Assembly (NCBI GenBank): GCA_015680685.1
Contig: MNCI01028397.1
Location: forward strand, 14,134 to 34,849
Direction of reading: 5' to 3'
From: Gnetum montanum
Lineage: Eukaryota > Streptophyta > Gnetopsida > Gnetales > Gnetaceae
DNA: 20,716 nt
A program made the translations under genes and the position numbers. The notes beneath the pieces were generated by a model that saw only the letters and a program-made list of their open reading frames with translations, did no database searches and was not told where the DNA came from. How positions within the stretch are numbered: position 1 is the stretch's first letter; each line of letters starts with the position of its first letter. Below, in pieces: positions 8,075 to 16,852 of the stretch.

Positions 8075-11000
8075 ATGGCGCCTAAGACGAAGAAGAAGAA
8101 TACTAAATTGGCTAAAATCGACGAGGTACAGGAGAACCTGGAGCGTGTTCAACAGGCCATGGTCGACGTGCGTGACCCGACACCTTTGAACCGGTAGGTC
8201 ATTCTTTGCACGCTCGTGCTATTTCAGCATTTGTGCTATACAGCGTTCTTCGTGTAAATGAGGGTTTTGGGTTATAGAGCTTGTGTTATAGCAAGGGTTT
8301 GGCATGGTTGCGTTCATCGCCGTTGTCAGAGATAGACCTTGCGTTGTTGCAAGGGTTTGGCCGATTTCCACATAGATGGCTAAGCATGATGTGTAGCGTT
8401 TCTGTATTAATGACGCAACTGTAAATCTAGGCGTTGATTTATGTAGCGTGTTTTCTGTACAGAGTCGTGCTGAAGCCCATCCTGATTGTGTTAGACATCA
8501 TTGGGGTTTTGTGTTGGGTAAACCCCATCGTCCCCAACGTCCCTCCTCCGCACACGCGAGTGCAGGGGAAGGCCATCTGGTTCTAGAAGGGGGCACTGGA
8601 GTTTCTGCAGTTCTTACTGCACAACTTCAGCATCATTGTGTGGTCTAATGTGACTGGTGATGTCGCCGGTGCCATTTTAGAGCACCTGTTGGCGGGGTCT
8701 GCATAGGGGATTCTGGCTTACTTGACAGACGGGGCCATCGATACAGGTCGTCCTGAGGACCAAGCGCTCAGCACCCGAGGCCTGAGGAGCTTATGCTGGA
8801 TCTGGGAAATGGCTCGTTTCAGTTGTTATCATGCATATAACATGCTGTTCGTGGCTCGCCATGTTTCAACCTATTTCCAGAACCCACAAGGCACGGTATA
8901 CTATGCGGGCGGGTAAGCAAATTCGTGTCTGTTATCGATGTGAAGTGTATGAGAATTCTATGTGCAAAATGTAAGTTAAGCCTATGCTGTATGATACAGG
9001 TTTTTCATACATGATAACAGGTTGATCGGAGATGGTGATGCGTTGGCCTGGGCCGAAACGGCAATAATGGCGTTTACCTCAACCAGCAATGTGCGTGCCG
9101 GTGTTATAGGGTAGATTGTCCATGAGATGCGTAAATATCACACCCGCTACAAGCGTCCTTTTAAGAATTGCCAGGAACTCGGGTGGCTGCACGATGACTG
9201 GACCTTAGATCCACCCCTTACGGTTGAGGATGTGCAGAGGGACCTACCGCCATTCCCTTTGCCCTTCGGACCAGGTAAGGCCGCTGCGTGTTTCTAATGT
9301 TATGCGTGTAGTTGTGAGTTGTGGACATCACGTAATAACATTTCTATTTGACTTGCGTTTTATACTATTCAGTCATGGAATCCCAAGAGATTACCCTTAC
9401 CATTTTCGGCCACGAGGCGAGGGATGTCCTCTTCCGTTACGGTGATATTAAGGATGCACAGCGCTGGCTCGGCCACTCGGCGGCCCCAGTCGCGGTGACC
9501 GCCAAGATCCGGGCAGCAGGGCTAATGCACCTGTTTTTGGCTGTGACCCCTGATGTACCCGCCAGTGAAATGATAGCCTTGGTCAACTCCTTCAACGAGA
9601 AGGCGGAGCGTTTTTGCACGCGCGTGCATAATGTGCGCGTAAGTTTCGATATCGACGCGCGGCTCTTCGCAGACCTGTTTGGCGTCCCCTCGAACGGTCT
9701 TCCTGTAAAGGTAAAGACCAAGAGGAGCCCTAGATTCCAGGAGTTTCTGAAGGAGTGGGTGAGGATCCCAAAAGAGACCAAAGGGTTTCCTTGTGACAAA
9801 TTCGAGATGGGCACTGCCAAGACACTGTATCCCCTTTTTCAGGCCAGGACTTTTCCTAAAACCCTCTTGCAGGCGAAGTTCTTTTCTGTAGAACAGACTC
9901 ACATTATGCGAGAGGTTCTGGAGGAGGGGACCCATTTTGATTGGGCAAACTATTTGGCCAAGGGACTGCGCAGCAAAATGATCAAGCTTCGCAAGAAGCT
10001 TGAGTCCCGCTTCAATGTACATTACGCCTTTTTTATAGCTTGCCTCCGGCGGTTTGCTGAGTTTTTGATCATCCAGAGGAATGGGGTCTGGGAATAGCAA
10101 GACCGAGACCAGCTGTCCAGACCTTGGATTGCCCACATTCTCAGCACTACCTGTGGGCAGGATCCACCGGAAGGGATCGGGGAGTCGTTGTCTGTAACGA
10201 CTAAAGGCTTGGCAGCGCCCCAAGTACGAGGCCTCGACAGCGTGGGCGGGATAATGCCTACCTACACCAGCGACGCCTTGCCGGGGAAGCGCGTGGCAGA
10301 AGAAATTGTAGAACCGGCAGCTCGGCGTAAGAGGCTCCGTCTAGCTGAGGCCCCTAGGGGTAACGCAAGCCCAACTGTTACGCTCAAGGTTCAGCGGAAT
10401 AAGCCTCCGCCTGGTAAGTGTGAAAAGATTGTAGTACGCAATGTTGTATTTCGATGGTCTGGCCTTATACGCTAATGTGTGGTGGTGTAAACAGTAAAAA
10501 TGATCGGGCAATTGACCCCTGAGACAGGGGCGATGATACTAAGCCGGGGGGAGGGGGCTTCAATTTTGGAAGAAGAGGCCCCATCTGTTAAGGTGAGCCA
10601 TGTGCAGGCTCCAGTGCGTGAGGAGGCCCCAGTTGCTAGCGGGGGCCGTGACCAGGTCCATGAGGAAACTCCAGCTACTGGGACTAGCGACACACAGGAT
10701 CACGTGCATGAAGAGAAAGGGGTGGAAGAGATTGGTGAAGTTGCCACTGTCACTGGCAGAGGTAATGAGTGCATTGGCATGTTTGCAGGATCTTGTCAAT
10801 AGCTGGAGTGTCTAACCAAATTACTCCACAGGGGAAGAAGATGCGTCTACATCTGCTGCTGTGAGCAAAATGTGGAAAGACTTCCCCGACAAATTTTCCT
10901 TCATAGAAGGCATCGTTGATGACATGATCGAGCGTTTGGATCGCGTCGAACCCGGCGTAGGTATGTTATAGCCGTAATGAGTTTACGACATAATGTTTTA

Positions 11001-12185
11001 GTAATGTGTCATCCATATTGATGCTTGTTTTCTGTTGGGAGCTCACCTCCGATGGGATCCCGCGGAGCCCATTGATTTGGACACAACGGAGCCCCCATTT
11101 GATGGGGCAGTCGTGCCATGTCACATTTATGAGGAAATGTGTAAATGTGCGTTACGCTCGACACGCTCCGTATGGGAAAGTAGGGGCGTTAATGAAAACC
11201 TATGGAAAAGGCTGCAGCAGTCGGAGCAGAGGGTTGAGTCCTTGACCAAAGAAGTCGGGGACTTGAGGTCACGGTACAAATTCCTACAGGCTCGAGTGAC
11301 AGGGGATGAAGACTGGCGCACCGCTGTTATATACCACTCCCGTTATTGGATAGCCATCAAGAACAGTGTTCAGACCAGCCGTGCGTTAGTAGAACAGAGG
11401 ATGCAAATTGAACTCCTAGCTCAGAAAAGCCGGCACTGGAGGGACTACTGCACCAGCGTACAGGAGTGGGGGCAGAAGGAGAAGGATCACAAACACCTAT
11501 ATAAAAGGGAAAGCGCCGCTTATCGAAAACACTACCACGATTCTGCCGTCAAAGCTCGATCCCTGGAGGTTTTCGTGGACATCATCGGAGCGTCCGAAGC
11601 TTTCAAGAAGTTCGAAGAGCAGGTGACCGTAACTGCATCCCCGGAGAGGGCAATGGTTCTCCCTGGGAATCAGGCTATGATCCCTACCTTCTTCCTGGAT
11701 CCACCCCGCTGGAGTAGCGTGGAGAAAGGGAAGGTGAAAGCTGGAGTTGCATTGGGCGAAGATGTGTGGCCAGACCTGACTGAGGATGAGATTATGCAGC
11801 ACCTGTGGGCTGGCCTGGACAAGCTCCCCTTTGCTATGGACGCAGGGCCGTCGCAGGTAAGTTCATGCATGACTTAGTCGAAAAGTTCTCTGGTTTGTGT
11901 TGTCTACTCTAACTTTTTGATGTTATTTGGGTTTAGGTACCAGAAGAAGATAGGGAAAATACGCCAGCTGAGGGGCTGGGAGAGGCAACAGAGGAAGCAG
12001 AGGAGGAACGCAACAATGAAGAGCATTCTCCCGTAAAGCCAGTGCCGGAACAAGAGCCTCGTGAAGGGGCAATCTTTCATGAAGGCATAATTCCCAGAAA
12101 CGATGGCCCACTGGAGGACGACCTGTTGGGGCTAGATTCGGAGTTGAGAGATACCGGTGACAGTGGTAGCAGAGGGAATGCGTAA
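8075..12185 (+). CDS. Eight-exon antisense gene nested in the retrotransposon intron (HAD-like + transposon-like domain)
   Basis: Predicted exons: 8075-8193, 8463-8912, 9021-9274, 9373-10413, 10495-10761, 10832-10960, 11042-11856, 11937-12185. Donors are GTAGGT, GTAAGC, GTAAGG, GTAAGT, GTAATG, GTATGT and GTAAGT; every acceptor is AG. Phases (2,2,1,1,1,1,0) match at all junctions and the total is 3324 nt, exactly 1108 codons ending in TAA. Protein plan: basic start MAPKTKKK; HAD/NIF-like region (41-225); transposon-protein-like domain (276-515); basic patch RRKRLRL (about 592); E/P-rich linker (621-710); coiled coil (about 803-839); acidic tail (1026-1107). In-frame TAG codons at 8584, 8704, 9112 and 10095 make this copy non-functional unless read through. 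No frameshift was found. The function is unknown; nuclear location is a guess from the basic patches. Confidence 0.8.
8463..9274 (+). other. Exons 2-3: NIF/FCP1-like HAD phosphatase-like region
   Basis: In order, the region shows KPILIVLDIIGVL (D51, HAD motif I in the hydrophobic strand), a proline-rich loop, ALEFLQFLLHNFSIIVWSN (residues 84-102, motif II with WS), then LRSLCWIWE, NMLFVARHVSTYFQNPQGTV (166-185) and GDGDALAW with a following helix. Plant NIF/FCP1-like phosphatases have the same order: LDLNGLL, FLKF...WSS, a conserved tryptophan helix, LLVDDSPYK...NPPGT and a DD.L end. The second acidic residue of motif I and the DDSPYK acids (here ARHVST) are missing, so catalysis is unlikely. 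Two TAG codons (8584-8586, 8704-8706) lie in exon 2 and one (9112-9114) in exon 3. A captured host phosphatase exon set is the simplest reading, unproved without a search. Confidence 0.65.
9373..10413 (+). other. Exon 4: transposon-protein-like domain and basic patch
   Basis: The longest exon, 347 codons. It begins VMESQEITLTIFGHEARDVLF and contains PASEMIALVNSFNEKAERF, VRVSFDIDARLFADLFGVPS and, later, a helical half with THFDWANYLAKGLRSKMIK and AFFIACLRRFAEFLI. The order (helical start, V.VSFD strand before a LFGVPS turn, a later helix bundle) resembles the 'putative plant transposon protein' domain often encoded antisense in plant Ty3 elements. This is a resemblance by eye only. A TAG at 10095-10097 interrupts the frame, which then stays open for 105 codons with a basic patch RRKRLRL at about 10323-10343. 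The exon ends at a GTAAGTG donor. Confidence 0.55.
10495..10960 (+). other. Exons 5-6: E/P-rich linker
   Basis: Exon 5 encodes a low-complexity acidic segment with loose repeats of the type EEAPSV, REEAPVAS, HEETPATG and HEEKGVEE. It has no stop codon and ends GR before a GTAATG donor at 10762. Exon 6 (10832-10960) continues in phase with GEEDASTSAAVSKMW and an amphipathic helix (SFIEGIVDDMIERLDRV). Such segments are usually disordered spacers between domains. Confidence 0.6.
11042..12185 (+). other. Exons 7-8: coiled coil, helical domain and acidic tail
   Basis: Exon 7 is open for 271 codons. It holds a heptad-like stretch (LWKRLQQSEQRVESLTKEV and onward, about protein 807-839), then a long charged helical region rich in W, Y, K and E, and a VWPDLTEDEIMQHLWAGLD segment near its end. 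It finishes at a perfect CAG|GTAAGT donor (11857). After an 80-nt intron with a pyrimidine-rich end (GGGTTTAG), exon 8 gives an acidic E/P-rich tail (EEAEEERNNEEH) closing with TAA at 12183-12185. The coiled coil suggests oligomerisation. No known domain is recognised here. Confidence 0.65.
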
Positions 12186-12776
12186 TTATTATTTACGCAA
12201 AAATTTTATTGATGCGAGGTCGGGTATTGTTATGAATGACTATTGACGGATTGTTGTAAAGTCTAATGGATATTTGAAATGTTACTTAGTTTGTTTTTTA
12301 ACTTTTTATGCTTTTGTCTATGTCAGCGTGAAAATATATGTTAAGGATTCTGTCTAAGTGATACTGATGAGACGTAATAACTAGTTTAAAGCCGTTGCGG
12401 GCCCGTTGCATATTCCAGCGTGAATGGTTATAGTATGCCATTGCAGGCCTGTTGCGTATTGCGTAGCAAGTGTAAACAATGATAGTAGACAACTTCGGAT
12501 GACTAGTTTAAGGCCGTTGTGGGCCGATTGCGTAACTGCGTACAATGGTATGAATAGGTTGATTTTGTATAACTAGTTTAAGGCCGTTGCAGGCCGACTA
12601 TGTAAATTGTAACAAAAATGTAATCCTGTATAAATGCGTGAAGTGATGTGAAAGCGTAACTAACGCGGATATGATAAAACACGCAAAAAGTGCAAAGCGT
12701 AGACACAGAAAGCAAATGTAGCGTAAAAGTATGTTGAAACAAAAGAAGCTGTTAAATGGGGAATGCGCTAATCTTA
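12186..12776. other. Intron sequence 3' of the nested gene, with short repeats
   Basis: Non-coding on both strands as far as I can see. It contains the diverged repeat CTAGTTTAAGGCCGTTGC at about 12381, 12503 and 12573, with a partial relative near 12434 (GCCATTGCAGGCCTGTTGCG). The last two full copies are 70 bp apart. The region would include the 3' untranslated part of the plus-strand gene and the 5' end of the minus-strand intron. No clear AATAAA was found close to the TAA. Confidence 0.55.
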
Positions 12777-13070
12777 CAAGAGAATGGTTGTGCACGCAGA
12801 AGACCATTGTTCAACTGTCGATACGCAATTGTCTCCTGACGGCTTTTACATTAAACGCTGCGTAAGGGCGAGGAGGCTTGTGGTTTGTCTCCTCTATGCT
12901 GTCATCCGGAAATGGCAGGTCGGCCCAGGCTAAACTATCGTCATTGATGTCGGTTTGTTTAGGGGTTTGGAGATGGGACTGATCGTCCGTTGTTTCAATC
13001 TCCGAACCCCGTTCTTCTTCAATGTTATTGACAGTCCTGGGGGTGACCTCGTCGTTGAGTATGATGACCT

Positions 13071-13753
13071 CCCCCCCCAGCGTAGGGCAGGTGTATCTCT
13101 TAGTGTATCGGCGACGAAATCGCCCTCAGCTGGGCTAACCACGACCTCCCTAAGATCAAGTTGAAACTAGGCATCTCCTCGACGACTAAGAATGTGGCTT
13201 CGGTTGGGAATTGATCCCCCGCCACAAATTCAATACGCACTGTTCCCTTGACTTGAACCCATGCTCCGTTGAACGATTTTACGCAGGCTGTCGTCGTGGG
13301 AGTGATCTGGTCGACCAAGCCCAGCCTATCCACTATGGAATAAGGAACGACATTAGCAACTGTGCCATCATCTACGTGCACCCTCCGGATCCGGTACTGG
13401 CCGACCCGAATGGTAATGAACATAGGCTTAGTCGTTACTTGATCTTTCTCCAGGTCGTCTTTGATGGACTCGTCAAGAAAGGTCAGCGAGGTAGGCTTGG
13501 GTTGTTCAGCTTCGGAAGGAAACATGACAGCGTGTATCGCTTCCTCTTCTATTGGTAGGTTGCCATCCACTGATATGGATGTCAACATGCGTACCATAGC
13601 CTCACGGTGTTCTCGAGATGTCATCAGTAAGTCGTACAGGCTCAGCGTTGTGTTCTTTTGCTTAAGAGCTTGTTTGACTTGCGTGAATGCACCGAGGAGG
13701 TCCTTCTCTTGGCGAGTTTGTTTATCCCCTTTGTCCTCCTCCATTCGGCCCAA
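13071..13753 (-). CDS. Aspartic protease domain (retropepsin-like)
   Basis: Cuts the gag-pol polyprotein. The frame gives KPMFITIRVGQYRIRRVHVD, then DDGTVANVVPYSIVDRLGL, the position of the catalytic D-T/S-G motif (here D-D-G-T), then a strand-rich middle and FNLILGRSWLAQLRAISS, the usual ILGR.WL end of plant gypsy proteases. A TAA at 13100-13102 follows SPIH, and a run of eight G on the coding strand (13078-13071) shifts the frame by one. Beyond it an acidic C-terminal tail reads on to TGA 12811. The acidic-for-small change in the active-site triad may itself be disabling. Confidence 0.8.
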
Positions 13754-14045
13754 GAGACGGATCTATCGAGGCGGAGCGGTGTCAGTGGGAGGGTCGTTCT
13801 TTTTCCTGCCAAGAGAAGGTGGTTGCGTTTCTGTACCTTTTGCCTGCTTCTGAGGCATAGAAGAAGGCACAGAGGCTAGGGGCCTGGGCTTAGGGAAGCC
13901 GAGCGTAAGGTGGTCTTTTGTTGCATTAGTTGTAGTGTCCTCCTCCTTTCGCTTAGGAGGTGATGACTGGTTATTTTGACCGAAGGTCTGCCCCTACGTG
14001 AAAGGAGTAGGCCGTGGTTATGGCGCCCTGATAATGAAGGTCGCT

Positions 14046-14609
14046 CTAGGCGTGGGCGCAGACGGAGTCGCGGCTTGAGTACTGCTGCGTGACTGAGGGC
14101 GTACTTGGGAAGGTGCCCATATGATGAAAGGTGGCCGTGAGACCCCACTGGCTGCCGATGAAGTAGTTGGCCCCTTGGTGAGCTGACGGGCACACGCAAA
14201 ACAAAAGGCCATTTGGCGGTCCCTTACGCTCACCGTCCGTACTTACCACAGTGATTGTATAAGGATCGTAGTTGGCGTTCAATGGGTCCTTATATACATG
14301 CAGTGTTTGGTTTTCCGGACGCATCGGGTTACTGCTGTCTAGTTCTAGATGACCTTCGTCGATCATGCGTTGAATGTCGTCCTTTAACACCCAACAGTAA
14401 TCCGTGTCGTGACCACACATCTGGTGGTAGTTACAAAAACGATCTAGCCTGAAAGATCTCGGAACTGCTGGTTCATTAGGGAGGGCTAAAGAAGGGTCCT
14501 TCAGCAGTTCACAGTGATGTCTGTGACGCTTCATAGCTTCCTCAGACACCTTCTTAGGTTGAATGTGCCCTGCCGCTAACAGTTGTTTCAGCAATTCGGA
14601 ATGCTTCAC
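14046..14609 (-). CDS. Gag C-terminal zinc-finger region
   Basis: An open stretch with MKHSELLKQLLAAGHIQPKK, then CNYHQMCGHDTDYCWVLKDD (about 14444-14385). The pattern CxxHxxxGHxTxxCxxLK is typical of gag in Tat/Athila-type elements and probably binds zinc and element RNA. It is followed by IQRMIDEGHLEL. The real frame leaves this ORF near 14215-14245, where a shift moves the proline/serine-rich spacer into the next frame. The tail of this open stretch is therefore out of frame, and its stop at 14046 is not the natural gag end. Confidence 0.85.
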   Translation of the reverse strand: MKHSELLKQLLAAGHIQPKKVSEEAMKRHRHHCELLKDPSLALPNEPAVPRSFRLDRFCNYHQMCGHDTDYCWVLKDDIQRMIDEGHLELDSSNPMRPENQTLHVYKDPLNANYDPYTITVVSTDGERKGPPNGLLFCVCPSAHQGANYFIGSQWGLTATFHHMGTFPSTPSVTQQYSSRDSVCAHA

Positions 14610-14903
14610 AGGTAAAGCCGCATATTTTGAACAATCTTTACGCTCAAAATTTGGTTTTGGCTGGAAGGAGCCTTCAGGGGCAGTTGTGGCTTGGCTGGTG
14701 TCGGCACCAGCCGTGGCCTCGGGAGGCGCTGCTGTGGATGCCTTCTTGTTCTTGTTCTTTGCGTTTTCAGTCAGCGCGGCTACCGTCGTTGTTGCCGCCT
14801 TACCCTTCTCCTTAGCCTTGTTGTGTGCATTCTTGTAGGCGACATATGCCGGGTCTTTGCTGGCCTCTGCGGCATCTTGGATGCCCCTAACTTGTGTGAA
14901 GGC

Positions 14904-15350
14904 CTAATGTAAGTTACTGGGGGAAAGGTAGTACAGGTTCAACTTGATGAAGTCATTGACTGCCCCTTTGAACACAGCGAGCGTATGTGAGTCCGCGATC
15001 GGTTCACGGATCTCATTCAAGGTAGCAGTCCAGCGCTATATAAACTTTTGGACGGGCTCGAGCGGGTCTTGTTTCACCCCCATGAGCTGATCCAGTGTGA
15101 CTTCTGGCTTCAAATTGTATTTGAAGCGGGTCACAAACTAGGTCAGCATCTCTTCCAAGGTTGAGATGGAAGAGCATGGGAGGGCTCAATACCAGTCCAA
15201 GGCTTTCCCTGTTAATGACATCGCAAAGACTCTGATAATCGTATGTGGCCACTATTGAAGCAACAAGGATTCAGATCGAAAGGTGACTAAGTGGGCGTTG
15301 GGATCCCCCTCCCCATTATATTTGGTGAAATGGGGGAGGGACATCCCTGA
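14904..15350 (-). CDS. Gag capsid-like core (retrotransposon gag domain)
   Basis: Assembles the virus-like particle. Around 15345-15252 the frame reads MSLPHFTKYNGEGDPNAHL and FRSESLLLQ, followed after the TAG by RVFAMSLTGKALDWY at about 15236-15189. Then comes an F.TRF pattern and a KQDPLEPVQKFI pattern. This F...SL.G.A..WY...L...F..RF order is the signature of the plant retrotransposon gag domain. Stops at 15252, 15186, 15138, 15036 and 14904 interrupt it; the TGA at 15186 falls directly after the WY, where arginine is common in the family. Confidence 0.85.
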
Positions 15351-16833
15351 CGGTAACGACAGCATAGGGACCGCTAAATTGATCGGATCGTCTTGGTAAA
15401 AGTCCATGATCTGGACGGTGTCAGAACTAGCGGCCTTGAGGCGTCGAACCTCTTCGGTTAGAGTCTGGATCAGCTGGAAGGCTTGGTCCAAGCCTGTTAA
15501 CTGAGGTGTTTGTGCGGATGGAACAGGAGGTTGGACCGGGAGGGCGGCGCCAGGAAACGGAAAGGACGGGCGGGGTCGACTGGCTGCTGGCGGGGCGGGG
15601 ATCCTGACAGGTGGGGGAGCCTGTGAAGACCACCACCCACTGGTCTGTGCAGGGGGTTGACTGCCGCCTGTTGCACGAGATAAGGATGTAAGAACTGCGA
15701 TACCCCCTGTGGAACATACGTTGCTGGTGCGACCGGGGGTTGCGTGCCGTACACCACAGACTGGGTCTATTGCGCCGCCGGGTTGGCCCATTGACCTACA
15801 GCAAGTTGTTGGGCGTAAGTTGGTTTGACGGCTGCGGTACCCTGTTGGGTCGGAGGGGGTGGAAACGAAAAGATCTGCGTCGAGCGCATTGCGGACATGT
15901 TGTAAGGCTGTATCTGATGAATGAAATGGGGCGCAACGGTCGCCGGGACTACCACTGGGATGTTAAGTACGCGTGGTGATGAAACTGCCCCCGTGTTATT
16001 GTGAGGGATTTGTACTTGTAGCCCAGACGGTTGCGCAGCAGCCTGTGGAAGGACAGGGACGTGCATCTGTGCCGTCAGGGCCGTGTTAAGAGAAGAGGCC
16101 TCTCCATTGAAAGGAAAGAGGGGATTTGCATGCGTATGGGGGCTCAGGGCATGGAACGAAGGTTCTAGAGTATGGAACGAATGTTTCGACTGGGCCGTAA
16201 ATTCGTCCTCTTCCACCTCCCCATGCTGGGGCTCTAGCACCGCTTGTGAAGCCTAGCCTTTTGCCATGACCATCTGCGTAATAAGTTCATGTTGGTGTTC
16301 GGTCAAGGGGATTATGTCGTAAGCTGTTAGCTTAAAATCATAGCCCCCTCGGTGGAGCACCTCGAAGTTCCGTTTCGCTTCAAGCTCGGCTCGGCTGAGA
16401 GCCAGCCTCGCCTAGATCTTAACGCATATGAAATTGTATTCTTCAGGGGTTACAACCATGAAAATAGGCTCTTTTCCCTAAAGCTGCAATGAACGGCGCA
16501 ATGGTCCCTGCGATTCTGTTGCGCCAGGAGCTGGTCCTGTGACCGCCATAGGATTCACAGGTGCGGCACCCAGATCGGTAGGGACCATGGCAGTTGTGGT
16601 TGTATACAAAGAATCCATTAGGATTAACGGTAAGTGATAATCGGGTCGAAGGAAAAGTTGGCAAAAAAAGCTCAAAATAAAGGCTTTCTGCCCTGTAGGA
16701 TTTCAAAGAAATCGTCCTTGCGACTGATCTATACCACGCGATTGACCGAAGACTTCCCTGGAGGTATTACGTCTATGGTTTAGGGTATGGATCACTACCA
16801 GGGCTACCCGAAATATTCGGATCGAAGCCTGAA

Positions 16834-16852
16834 GGCCCTCCTTCTAGCGCCA
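16834..16852 (-). other. Primer binding site
   Basis: On the minus strand, six bases after the 5' LTR end (…TCGTTACA, then GTTTTC), comes TGGCGCTAGAAGGAGGGCC. The leading TGG pairs with a tRNA CCA end. I do not assign the tRNA; comparing these 19 bases with plant tRNA 3' ends would settle it. Confidence 0.75.

Larger units (their letters stand above)
7684..12777 (-). other. Predicted 5.1-kb intron between protease and RT
   Basis: On the minus strand, gag-pro ends with CTT|GTAAGATT (donor G at 12777) and pol begins after CGGTTTTGCAG|GAC (acceptor ending at 7684). Both junctions are phase 0 relative to the frames on each side, so splicing would join gag-pro to RT without a shift. No gag or pol sequence is present in between. 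A spliced intron at this place is known for Ogre elements. Here it is large because it contains the complete plus-strand gene 8075-12185. Alternatives are a simple non-coding insertion with expression of pol by other means; only RNA data can decide. Confidence 0.65.
12778..16618 (-). pseudogene. gag-pro: gag-pro first exon (broken)
   Basis: Starts at an ATG at 16618 (MDSLYTTTTAMVP), about 215 nt after the primer binding site. It encodes a proline/glutamine-rich N-terminus, a capsid-like core, a zinc-finger region, a proline-rich spacer, and protease. In-frame stops: 16478, 16412, 16253, 15767, 15252, 15186, 15138, 15036, 14904, 14018, 13994, 13763, 13100 and 12811 (leftmost base of each). Ten are TAG, two TGA, two TAA. 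Frameshifts lie at about 15650-15680, 14215-14245 and in the C8 run at 13071-13078. The frame continues past the last stop to the predicted splice donor at 12777. Apart from stops, the composition and family motifs are continuous, so this is a once-intact ORF of about 1280 codons. Confidence 0.82.

Noticed and set aside
9522-10223. Long minus-strand frame inside the intron
   Set aside because: It is the shadow of exon 4 of the plus-strand gene, whose frame joins in phase to the neighbouring exons.
13876-14199. Arginine-rich minus-strand frame between gag and protease
   Set aside because: Another frame (proline/lysine-rich) joins smoothly to protease; this one has the composition of an out-of-frame reading.
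15013-15252. Minus-strand frame within the gag core
   Set aside because: It is out of frame with the recognisable gag motifs (SLTGKALDWY), which continue through stops in the neighbouring frame.
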